From: Meloidogyne chitwoodi
Taxonomy: Eukaryota; Nematoda; Chromadorea; Rhabditida; Meloidogynidae
Length of the DNA: 64,000 nt
Direction of reading: 5' to 3'
NCBI GenBank assembly: GCA_015183035.1
Contig: JACZZP010000013.1
Span: 1,736,001 to 1,800,000, forward strand
In this document: piece after piece, positions 10,186 through 21,800 of the stretch
How the letters are laid out: the number at the start of each line of letters is the position of its first letter
Numbering within the stretch: the first letter of the stretch is position 1
Notes under the pieces: model-generated
The model's input: the letters and a program-made list of their open reading frames with translations, nothing else
Told to the model about the DNA's origin: nothing
Databases searched by the model: none
Position numbers and translations under genes: made by a program

Positions 10186-12512
10186 ATGGTAAATAATCAA
10201 CCAACAGAAAGACTATTATTAGCAACAACTTCAAAAGAAGATTTAAATAGAGAAGAAGAACATAGTGGTGATTGTAAAAATTGCTGTCCTCATTGTGAAC
10301 TTTTGTGTTCTGAAATGCGCCAATCAATGTCTAGACTTGATAGCAAAATGGATAGGTTGGCTGAACAATTGGCTCAAATTGTTAATATTATTAACTTTCA
10401 CCAAACAGATAGCAATAGGTTTTTAAATTTTTTAATAATATTTCTTATAATAAGGCCCTCCTGAGCTATTTTTTATTAATCTTTTAAAGGGGAATTTAGT
10501 ACAGAAGAGGGGACTTTATTTTAATATGTTTTTTTTATAAAAGTTATTTAGTTTATCAAATGGTTTGGAACAAAATGACAACAAAATTAATACTCAAAAT
10601 GATAATTGTACATTATTACCATCACAACCAATAAAAGTTTTTTTAAAAGATAAAAATAATCAACAATCAGAAAATTGTTCTTCTTCTTTTTCTCAACAAA
10701 TAATTTCTTCAAGTCGTTCAATTTCTCCACTTTCATTAGACGAAAGAGAAGATGGACAACAGAATTTAACAACAATAAATGGTATTGGGAATAGTATTTT
10801 AAATGTTGGGAGTAAAAAAAGAAAAAGAGAATTTGCACGAAAACAATCAAAAAAGTTATCAACAATAATGCAATTACCAGCAGAATTAATGGGAATATTA
10901 CCACAATCTTGTGCTGCTACTACGACCACCAGTGAAGAACAAATTAATGTATATAATAATTTTTTTTTAATTTAATTATATAAATTTAAAATTAACCCAC
11001 TACACCATACATTAATTTATGTTTTTTTGGTCTTTTTGCTTTTAAAATATAAAACTTAAGAAATTATTTAAAATTTAAATTTTATTTATTTTTTTCTTTC
11101 AGTCTTTTTCATTTTCTGATCATCAAAATAATATTTCTTCAGCTGATTTAATTAATTCAAAAACTTCAACAGATGAATTATTAGCTCATTTACTTTCTAT
11201 AAGTAATTCAACAACAAATATTCCTCCATCTCTTCCACCTTCATCATCATCAAATTATTCATTAACAACAAAAATTCCTGCAACTTCAACATCAACAACA
11301 ACTTCTCTTTATCAAATTCTTTTTCAACAACAACAACAAAAAGATGATCATCATCAAAATAATTTTGAATTATTAAATGAACAAAATAATAATAATATTT
11401 GTGGTGAAAATGGAGAAGAAAATAATAATAATAATTTTTCTGAAAATGTTCAAAATAATTTGGTAGAGGAAAATAATTCTTTAGAAGAATCACAAAATTT
11501 ATTGGCTGGACTTTTTGGTAATAATGGAAATATTGATGAATTTAGACTTGTAAAAAGTGAACCAATTGAAAATGAAAATAATGAATATAATATTATGGCT
11601 GATAATATTAGTAATAATAATTCTCCAAATTTATTAGAAAATCAGGTTTTATTTAATTTTTATTTATTTATTAATTAATTTTTAGATTGAAAATATTAAC
11701 AATTCAATAACTACATCAGTTTCTGTGTCTCGATGTAATAATTGTAGTACTACAAAAACCACAGCTTGGAGACGTGATGCAAGTGGAAGTTTAGTTTGTA
11801 ATGCTTGTGGACTTTACTTTAGACTTCACAGAGTATTTATTTTATTTTTTTAATAATTTTTATATATTTTTTTAAATTTAATTATTAAAAATAAAAAGAC
11901 ATTACGTTTGGATGATTTGAACTTTTTTAGCTTTTTTAGCTCTTTGGGTTCTCGTTATTTAATTATTTTCTTTTAAATCTCTTGCAATGTCGTTTGTGGT
12001 TTAGTTGATTTAATTCTTGGTTTTACTTTTGAGTGGTGTGAGTTCGAACCCCACTGGTGTTAATAATTTTTTATTTTTTTTATTTATGATAAATATTAAA
12101 AAAAATTAATTTTTAAATAAATTTTTAGACAAATCGTCCAGTACATATGCGAAAAGATTTTATTCAACAACGTTTTCGAAGAAAAAATCAACAACAACAA
12201 CAATTTTCATCATCAGATAATAATCGTTTTTTAAAAAATGAAAATAATATAAAAAAACAAAATAATAATAATCAACAGCAATTACTTAATTTAGCAGTTA
12301 ATGGTTCTGCTGCAGCTGCTTTAGTTTTAGCTGCATTAGAAGGAGGAGGAAATAATGGAGGAAGAAAAAAAAGTTTAGTAAATAATGAAGGAGAAGAATC
12401 TAATAATAATAATAATACAAATTTATCAGTAGAAGATGCAAAAATAACTGCTGAAGCATTTTTAAATACTACACATATTTTGAATGGAATTTTGGAACAA
12501 CAAAGTCAGTAA
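10186..12512 (+). CDS. GATA-type zinc finger transcription factor (single finger)
   Basis: This nuclear DNA-binding factor is expected to recognise WGATAR sites. Exons 10186-10418, 10552-10948, 11103-11645, 11686-11832 and 12129-12512 give 567 residues in consistent phase. The single finger CNNC...CNAC starts in exon 4 with [20 protein letters not shown] and GLYFRLHR, and its basic tail [18 protein letters not shown] is split off into exon 5. Upstream lies a short CPHC segment followed by a helical stretch near residues 45-70. Long N/Q/S-rich regions and a lysine/arginine patch [14 protein letters not shown] (a likely nuclear signal) fill the middle. One C-terminal-half finger with this RPVHMRKD tail resembles nematode ELT-5/EGL-18 and ELT-6, but that subgroup call is tentative. 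The last intron carries a tRNA-like relic. Confidence 0.88.
11990..12062 (+). repeat. tRNA-like relic in GATA intron
   Basis: Inside the last GATA intron, a box-A-like TGGTTTAGTTG (11997-12007) is followed about 32 nt later by a box-B-like GAGTTCGAACCCC. The T-arm pairs with one mismatch (GTGAG/CCCAC), but no acceptor stem can be formed. It reads as a tRNA-derived relic or SINE head rather than a functional tRNA. Confidence 0.5.
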
Positions 12513-13776
12513 AATTTAGAAAAATGACAAAAAAGCAAGGTTTTTTTTTAATTTAAATTTAAAAATATCATCAATTTGAGCCTTATATTCAATTTTTAAT
12601 ATTTCTCCACATAAAGTTGACCTCCCAAAAATTTTTTTCTGTTTATTTTTTGCCAATTTTTGAATATTATCTGTTTGAATTTAAAATTAATTTTTGTCAA
12701 ATTAATTTTTTTGTTTTATTCAAACAGATAATTTTTAATAATATTTTTGAATTATTTTTCATTTTTAATATATTTTTTGAGGAGTATTCATTAAAGAATT
12801 GTTCTTTTTTTCTAAGAGCTTTAAAAATATTTATTTATTTTAATATTATTTTGGGCATAATCCATAAATATTTTTGTGTTTATTCATAATATTATACTTT
12901 CTTTTTCATCTTTTTTATATTTTTGCCAAAAAATTGAAACAATTTTTGTTTTTTTTTCTCTTCAATTAAACTCCCAGTCTCTTCCTCTAAAAAATGGCAT
13001 TTTTAGCTTTTTTGTTAAATTAATTAAAAATTCTCACATTTTTGCGCATAATATTTTATGTATTTTTGTTTAATTTGCATTTATATTATTTTATTCATTT
13101 TTGTTTTTATATAAAATACCCTATTAAAATCACTTCATTTTCTCAAATATATTTTTTGCCAAAATTTATATTAAAAATATTATTATATATTAGAGCCTAA
13201 AGTTGTTTTTCTGAAAATAAATTTAATTTCTTTAGGTTCTAAACAACCACACAATTTTTTCAAATAAAAATATGATCATTAAACATTCCTTAATTTCTCC
13301 CAGTCTCTTTACCACAATTCTTCTCTCACCTTTGTGCGTTTTTTTATATATCGCTGCTGACGTGCATTTACGGCAATTGCCAAATCTTATACCATTTAAT
13401 TAATAATAATGACTTAATTTATTGAATAAATTTGAAATTGGATAAAATGTTTTTATTTTACACATTTTAAATTAAAAAAAACAAAATTATCCAAATTAAA
13501 ATAATTTAAAAATTAAAATAAAAATGGAAGGGAACTTTAACAATATTAAATAGGAGAATTTAAAATAAAGATGATTTTAATGATCTTATAAAAATAAAAA
13601 ATATATTTTTCAAATTTAAAAATCTCAATTCTTTTAGATCAAATAAATTCATCTTTTTTATAATTAAAATATAACATATTTGGGACTTAGAATAATATAT
13701 CTTAGAATTAATTAATTAAAATATATGCATTAAATTAAGAAATTAAATTTAAAAATATATACTCTCTCTTTTGTCT
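12513..13776. other. Convergent 3' flanks of GATA and Argonaute genes
   Basis: This spacer lies between two convergent genes. It is T-rich on the GATA side. A perfect 15 bp inverted pair, ATTATCTGTTTGAAT and ATTCAAACAGATAAT, brackets about 40 bp near 12665-12732. Another short inverted pair (GAGCCTAAAG / CTTTAGGTTC) sits near 13195-13240. Both could be hairpins in 3' UTR or degraded repeats. No ORF with features was seen. Confidence 0.4.
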
Positions 13777-16700
13777 TCAAGCATTCACACGATACTCAGA
13801 AATCCAGCATTCTGTCCCCAAACGTCCATAAAAAGTGATCTCATCGTTCAAATCGCTGTATTTAATGTCAGGATTCTTCTTCTTTAACTCATCACTAAAT
13901 TTAATAAAAATATAAACTTTTTATAAAGAAAAATTCTCTTACGACAAAGAATTGTAGAGATTCCTTCCTCTTTTGGCATATTCAGAAGCAATTAAAACTG
14001 GTGCAGGCAATGAAATTGGCGATGAAACTATTTGATGTCCAAAACAAAGGTCATAAGTAAGACGCTCCAATTCATCCAAATCATGTGCACAATCGTCGTA
14101 AACCACAGTATATTTTGGAGTTCGAGCAGTCCCCTAAAAGCAAGGGAAATATAAATCAAATTAAAAAAAAATTAAAAAACCTGTAAAGCACGATGTGAAG
14201 TCAAAAAGAACTCTGCAAATTCTGGATGCACCGCCCCCGTATCAATAATTGTTCCAGGCTTCAGATTCTGATCTGGTGCACGTGCTTTTGCATCAATCTA
14301 AAAATATATTTATTTTAATAATAAAAATTTTTTTATAAAACATTTCTGTGGAAGAATCGAACATTTTGAAGTTTGTTGCAAACAATTAAAGTCAATTTAG
14401 GTTGATTCATCCCTTCATCCAGTAATGCTTTTAAAAGAAGTGGCACTTCATATTTAAGAATCTGAAAATTTGAAACTTTTAATTATTTTAACAAAATCAA
14501 GAAAATCTTTTGGCTAATTTATTATATAAATTAGAAATCAAAACAAACCGAAGTATATTGTCCTTCACTACATCCATTACGGAAAAGAATAACACGTTTA
14601 GGAACATTATTGTCTCGAGTTGCACGGAAGAAATGAAAACAGCGCTGAACAACTGATTCGATCACATTAACCTTTTCCTCACGCTGCGCCTGTTGATAAA
14701 GAAAATCCCCAACAAAATCATAAGGAGTTTTTGTAGGACCAACATTTGCAGCAAACTTAAAAGAAAATGATGTTAAAACTACAAAATGTAAAAAAAAGAA
14801 TACCCCAACAGCAGTAGGTGGACCACTCACAAAAGAAGGCGGTTTGTTAGGATTTGAGGCAGTATCATCTACTGTACCAATACCACCACCAGGATGATTG
14901 GAACTGAATCCAATAATTAATGTTGATGTATCGTTGGCAATCCTTTAAAAGACAAAATAATCTCAAAAAAAAAACAAAAAAAAACCTTGAACGTGATAAC
15001 GTATAGTTAAGTCCTCCCAATTTAACATTTGTTTTATTCAAAATGTTGTCAACTGTAAGTTTCTGGCCCTTTTGAATAACATTTCTGACAGTTGCAGCTC
15101 TTACACATTGTGTTATTACAAAAAATCGTCTCTCATTTGCTTTAATTTCATGATGTACTAGCTCAGCATCCCCGGTATCTCCATGAAAACAAAGCATAAA
15201 GGCAATGTCATTTTTAGCAGCCCAATCATATCTAATAGCCATATCCTACAAAATGTTAAATAAAAATATATAAATTCAAAAAAAAACCTCAAATGTATTC
15301 ATCATGACAACTTCAGTACGTTTAGGAGTTCCTAGACGAATACCTCTCGTGTCTGCTTGTTGTTGATAACGACAAATAAAATCCCTAATAAAAATTAATT
15401 AAAAAAAACTAGAAAATTAAACTAACTCCATGTCTTTTTGTCCCAAACATCCTTGTGTATTTCTCTGCCAAAAAACAAAAGCCGCCCATCCATATTGGCT
15501 TCCAACAACTGGCTGAGGAGCAAAAACACGATTCATTCTCCAACCGGCATTATCTTTCGCTGGATTAACATTTGATCCATCACCAGTTTGAAGTTCAGGA
15601 TGAGGAAGTTCATTAGCACGCTGAAAATAAAAAATTCCTTCATAATTATAAATTTGGTTACCAAATTAAGAGGCCTGTCAATCACTTTAATCTTAGCAAG
15701 ATTCAAGTATTCACTGTCCCAAAGGTGCAATGACGCAGCAACCTTTTCCATTTGAGCACGTAAAATAGACGGAGGAACAGCACACTTCTGAATACAGAAT
15801 ATATATTTGCTATGTTAAAATCAACAAATTTAACCTTAATTGTTGCTTGTGTCATATTAGTAGTCAATTGGTTTGATTTAACACGTTGATTGTCACAAAC
15901 TTTAAGAATTTCAATTGGATAATAGTTTTGTTGTCTTTTCCCTTCCTTGTCAAGTGTACTGGAGATAACCAAAGGCAAATCCATAAAACTGAAAAAAAAT
16001 TTAAAAAATAAATTTAAGAAAAATTACGAAAGTGAAATTGCATATTTCTGGGCAAAATAAGTGGCAACTGAAGTATGTTGTCCATTAATATTTATTTCTT
16101 TTTGAGAAGCATTCTCACGAGTAAACCCTTTTATAGGAAAATATTGCACGTTCTTTTTGTTGTGAGTGGTGTTCACCATGATACCTTAATAAATTAAATT
16201 GAAGAGAAAAATATAGGGGGACCAGGTAATATAAGTTCCTCCAAAACAGTAAATTCAGGGAATTTTATTTCAATTATAAAGACAAAACCTTTAAGATATT
16301 TTTCCAAGAAAGCAACTTTCTTATCCATTGGTTGGCGTTGAAGAGGTTTCAACATTGCATCCACCTTAGTAATGAGCAAATCATCAGAATGAAACGGAGT
16401 CTTCTTCGCTGATTTTTTTTTTAAAAGTCAATTCAAAAACAATATCATTACTCACGTTGTACAACAACCGCTTGCATTCCAACAGAACCAGGTTTGCCTC
16501 CTTGAACATTATGAATTGCCTTTTGACATCCAAAGCCTAGATAAGTAAGATTTTCTGGAAAAGCAATTGTATCGTCAGATCTGAAGCCGAAACTCTCAGG
16601 GTTATACATGTAGGAATTGGACGTAGAGAAATGAACGTGTTCTCCTCTAAAACGAATGTAATACATAAATTATTTAAAATTAAACAAACTCTCGGAAAAA

Positions 16701-17614
16701 GACTTCTTGACTGGTGGCAATATCAAGAAATTGAGCAAGGTCCTTTAGAATAAATTTAAAAAGAAAATAAAAAAAGATCAATTACCCGATTGGCATAAAG
16801 CAAATTACGTTGCTCCTGCCCTTGCTCCAAATCCACTTTGAATGGGTCAGTTGGGTTAAACTCCAAAATAATTTTTCCCAATTTGAAACGCTCGAATTCA
16901 TTGGCATTATGGAGTTCAGCAGGATCATAAGTGAATTTAAGTGATTGTTCCTAAAGGAAATTTAACTGAAATATCTAACATCAAAAATAAAACCCGAGGA
17001 GCCAGTTGATTCAATGAATACATAATTGATTGAAGATCATTGTAGATACAACCAGATGCTTTCGCCAAGTCCTTATTCTTGTTCATAAAAGTAATAATCA
17101 CATCACGTGTACGAAAGCGACGCTCAGTTTTGGTGAAACTGGAAAATAAAATCAACCATTTCTTCTATCAATTTCAGATTTTCCATTTTACATAAGACAG
17201 TAAGCAAAAATATAAAAGAGAATACAGTTGATAAACCTTTGGGCCTTACATTAGCATCAAAACTCACTCGTCTTTGAACTTCTTGGTGAACTCAACGATT
17301 CGTCCGCTGCGCTCTTTCTGACCAAGAACCTTCACATCATAGCGACATACACGAACGTTACTTTGGAAAACCAATGGATAAATATTTGTAGTCAATTCAA
17401 TGTCACCTTCACGAACTGGACCTTTACGTTCAGCCATAATTGGGGCGCCAATTTCAATCTTGATTATTGGTAATTAAACGCTAAAAGCATTACAACTAAA
17501 TTTAACCTCCTTGTCCATAAGATAACGTTCAGTCTCCTTCTCAATCACTGTTCCAAGACGGAGAGTACTTAAAGCCGGGCCAGAGACCACTGATTCGTCA
17601 CCAACTTTAGACAT
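13777..17614 (-). CDS. WAGO-type (worm-specific) Argonaute lacking the catalytic triad
   Basis: This small-RNA binding silencing protein has 19 phase-consistent exons and 950 residues. From the start: 17614-17507, 17458-17268, 17138-16994, 16950-16786, 16742-16690, 16646-16456, 16408-16289, 16184-16028, 15988-15835, 15787-15662, 15620-15427, 15384-15288, 15245-14986, 14942-14804, 14755-14549, 14461-14342, 14297-14181, 14133-13943 and 13894-13777. An N-terminal domain, a PAZ region (around KYLKGIMVNTTHNKKNVQYF) and a MID/PIWI half are recognisable. In PIWI all three slicer positions are changed: GADVTHP is GFSSNHP, the D of RDGVSEGQ is N in RNGCSEGQ, and the final H is S in LIASEYAKRGRN. That is the usual state of nematode secondary Argonautes, which act by recruiting partners. 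Which WAGO branch it belongs to cannot be told here. Confidence 0.93.
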
Positions 17615-18472
17615 TATTAATTTAAATATTTAGAAATATATGAATAGAACAAATAAGTTTTTTATAAATTGTCTGAAATTAAATGAGTAATTGACTAGTC
17701 ACAGAACCAAAACATGCAGAGTGTAAAAAATGAAAAATCAATAAACTTAGGCTTAATAAGAAACAACTTAAAAGGATTGAGAAAATAACAAATGAATAAA
17801 ATTATTAAAAAATCTTGATTAAATAGAAAAACCGTATCCAAAATATTTATGGCGTGCTGTTTTTTTAACGCCAAAAAGCGAACATTCAAAAATGGATTTT
17901 AATAGTGGCGCGAAACAGAGAGGAATTGTCATTTCAATTTTAAAACGCCATTCGCGTAAATTCTAATTTCTTAATACTTAAGAGACATACAAAATATCAT
18001 TTTCGTGATACCACAGGATTAATCCGGGAAAAATCTGATCTCTACCGCGCCGGTCTCTACTCAATAGCTCAGACTCTAATCCAACCAATACTCAAAAATC
18101 TCACTGAAAAACGGAGAATTCTGTGAAATAATGTGGGTAAAAGGAGAGACAGTAGACAACAAAGTTTAATTTTGAAGTCGTGCTCGTGCACTTGAGTATT
18201 AACGTATAATTTATGTCAAACTTACAAAATCTTTGTTAAAAATATATACTTTTATTCAAATATTTATCGAAAAATTAAAATATTATTATTATTATTGCAT
18301 TTGAAGTGCTTTAAATTTTTAAAAAAAAATTTCAAAAATAAAAATGCTAAATATTTAAAATAAAATTTAAAATAATTGGCACTATATTTTGCTTTAAAAA
18401 TAGGCAAAAAAGAAAATAAAAGAGAGGTTGGAAGGGGAAGGAGAGGAAGAAAACTCGTAAAATAATTATTTA
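17615..18472. other. Spacer upstream of the Argonaute start
   Basis: This sequence between the LIM gene 3' end and the Argonaute ATG should contain the Argonaute promoter. It has a less AT-rich patch at about 17870-18140 with GGCGCGAAACAG and ACCGCGCCGGTCTCTA. The latter resembles the end of the inverted-repeat element at 25121-25292 and may be a fragment of that family. No gene was seen. Confidence 0.35.
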
Positions 18473-18834
18473 TTAACGCCCAAAAATACGTGGTACAAGA
18501 AAAAGTCCTATAGCTAATCCGGTTAAAAAAGCTGAAAAAAGACGAATAGCAGATACAGCAGAAGATTTTTTGTCCATGAATTTTGTTGGTGGTGGCATTT
18601 GTTCTTGGGAAGATAAGGAACAAATTGGTGAAGTTTCTCTGTTGCAAAAATTCTTCACTTCTGTGGCATTCGTGATTTCTCTGCCTTTTTCGCTTCTTTC
18701 TTGTGAATCTTCTCCCATTTGGCTGCCATCTTGGAAGCATGGGCTTCTGCTACTTGAACGTCTTCTTTGTCCAAATTGTTGGATGCTGTTGCTTCTGCTT
18801 TTTCTTCTTCCAATTGTTTTTGGGCTTTTACTCT
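18473..18834 (-). CDS. Alternative-frame terminal exon with membrane tail (candidate)
   Basis: The last LIM-gene exon is open in a second frame for 362 nt. Using an AG 5 nt downstream of the canonical acceptor (AAGAAGAG with the cut after the last AG) keeps the phase of the previous exon and shifts into this frame. Its first half, rich in R and S, looks like a shadow of the coiled-coil frame. Its end, beyond the normal stop at 18655, reads KFMDKKSSAV followed by a hydrophobic run FLTGLAIGLFLVP and FGR, which looks like a tail-anchor or membrane helix. The second half could equally belong to another splice form. No transcript evidence is available. Confidence 0.3.
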
Positions 18835-21800
18835 CTCTTCTTAAAAATAAAAAATAAAATATATTACCCCTAAAAACCACTAAAAAGAAAAGAAATAAAC
18901 CTTTGAGTTGTTTGAATTCCTCCTCCAATTGTTTTCTTTTCTCTTCGCTCATCTCGCTCGATTCCATTTGATTCGTCTTTTCGAATTGTTCCCTCAAATT
19001 CCTCGCTTCCAATCTGAGGGCTTCCAATTCTTCCAAATTCCTTTCCCTCTCTTTGGGTTCCATCGTTGCAATATTCTTGAACTTTGCCATCAAATTCTTC
19101 ACATCGAATTCCTCTTCCGTCTCTGAATCTTCGTCTACGACGCGTCTTAATTTCACTAATAATTTTATTTATTCTAAAAAATACTCCCTCAACCTGTTGA
19201 CAACTTCTGCGGGTCCTTCCACTTTCTTGTCCCATTTGGATGGAGTCTTCTGTTGACTTCCCCCAGTCCCAGGTTGTGGAATCCCAGCTTGTCCCTGTGC
19301 TTCGATTTGTTTGAATTTCTCCCTCGCTTTGCCCGCTAATTTGATTTGCACGTCCAGCTCCTTCTCTGTGTTTAAAAAGATATTTTTAAACAATAAAATA
19401 TATTCATTTTAATTTATTTTAATATACCTCCTCCTTCTTGTTGTTGTTGTTCTTCATTATCACCACTTTCTCCTGTTTCTTCTTTTGCTTTCTTTGCTTG
19501 TAATTTTCTAGCCAATTTATAACGAGCAAATTCAGCCTCAATCTCAACCTCAAATTTTTATTAAAATTAAAAAATAAATTATTAAAAATTAAAAAAAAAA
19601 CTTTTTTCTTAGCCGCTCGTTCCTCTGGACTCATCTCACTTTCAGGCTAAAATAAAAAAATAATTTTTTTATTAATTATAAAAGATTCTAACCTTTTCAA
19701 ATGTTTTTTTGAGCTCTTTTAATTGAAGATCCAATTCAATTTTTGCTTTTTCAATTTCTTCTACATCTCCTTTTCCTTTTTCAAATTTATCTTTAAATGC
19801 ATTCATTTCAGTAAATTTCAATTCGCTAAGTTCTCCTGCTGCTGACGACTCAGTTTTCGGGCTAGAAAAAGCAGAACCTTCGATAAAAGACTTTCTAGCA
19901 TCACTAATTGCTAAAAAATATTTTTATTAATTAAGAGAAATAATTTTCTAATACAGGGATTCGAACCCACACCCATCCCCCACAAGAACTAGACACTTTC
20001 CAACTTAACCAAAACCGACTATAACCAACGACTTAAATTATTTACTTAACAAACAAATTAATAATTAATTAAATTATAAACAAACCAGAAGTATCAAGTT
20101 CAGAACGGTCATAACATTTTTGTACATCACCACCACCAGTTAGTGGTTGAAAACGTTCTTTAACATTTATACCTTTCTTTAATGCTTCCAATTCTTCTTG
20201 TTTTGCTGCATCTTCTGCTAAATTAGCTCCTTCAATGTCACCCGTTTTCCATTTTTGTTTTACTTCACTCACCTTTGGAAAAAAAATAATTAAAATTTTT
20301 AAAATAAAAATTATCCCACTTATTAATTTCAAAAAACTCTATTTTTTAATTTCAAAAAATACCCACAGATCCTTTAATTTCTTCCAATTGTCGTCTCTTT
20401 TCTTCCTCATCTACAACGCTTGTTTGAGCACCAGCAGTTGCTGAACTTTGCCAACTTTCTTTTTTATCTTTTAAAGAACTCTTTAATTGTGCTAATTCAT
20501 CACCAATGTTGACACCACCAGCTAAAGAAAAAAAATTCAAAAATAATTTTTAAAAAATTAATTAATTAATTAATAATCTTACTTAAATAACTTGAAGAAA
20601 TCATTTAAAAAAAATAAAAATAATTAATAAAAAATTTTTATTAAGAGAATTGTTGCAATAAACAAATTGGATTTTATAAAAATAAAATAATAAACATTTT
20701 CTTCCCCCTTCTTTCTCTTTCCCCCTTTTTTCTTTCTCTAAACAAAGAAAATATTTTTATTTTTTTGGATAACAGATGTGTTGTAAATATATTTAATTTA
20801 TTTTATTTTTAATGGTCACAATATTCTCTCTCTTTTTAATTATATTTTTATGAAGTATTTTTCTGTTACCATTTTTATTGAATTTATTTTCTTTTAAAAT
20901 TACACTTTTTTTAAAATTCTTTGGACTTTAAGAAAGATAAAAATAAATATTTTTATTTAAAATTTGCAAAATCTCTCCCCAATTCTTTCTCCTTTTTCCC
21001 CTTATTAAAACAAAGAGAAAAGAAATAAAAAGAAATAAATAAAATAAATGAAAGAATTAATATTTATTTTTAAATAATTTTTGACCTAATTAATTTAAAT
21101 AAATATACTGGTTTTTAAAAAGTATTGAAAAACAAAATATTTAAAAATATATTATTAAAATTACCCCTAAAAAATAAAAGAAAAACCTCTAATAACATCA
21201 GATGATAATTGTTTAGGTTTTGAACTAACAGCAAATTCATCATCATTATTTTCATCATCTTCATCCATTTTGTTTAATTCTTCTTCAGCAAATTGTCCAA
21301 TTCTTTCGGGATGAAGAACTTGTAACATATGTGGTTTACAATAAAGAATTCCTTTATGTGAATTGAAGGCATTTTGACTTTTTTTTTAAAAAAAAAAAGA
21401 AAATTAATTATTTAAAATATCCAAAAAAACAATTATTAAATAAAAAAAATTTAATTAAAAAAACCTCAATTTTTTTCCACATTTGAAACATTTAAAACAA
21501 TTTGTGTGATATAATTGTTTTCCTACCCAAATTTTTTCTACTGGATAAACAACTTTTAAACAAATACAACAATCTTTTTGTTTTTCTTTTTCTTCATCAT
21601 TTTCTTGTGTTTTTTCAAAATTATTTTTTATTTTTTTTGAATCTTTTTGTTGTAATAATTCATTAAATAAATCATCTCTATTTTGAGGAATAAATTCTTT
21701 TATTGAAGACTCTTTTTCAAACATTTCTTTCATTGTTGCTAAATTTTCTTTGCCAACACCTTTTAAATTTTTCAAAATTAAAAAAGAACTTTTAAAAAAG

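Noticed and set aside
11197..11493. 98-codon minus-strand frame opposite the GATA gene
   Set aside because: Shadow of N/Q/S-rich codons of the GATA exon on the other strand.
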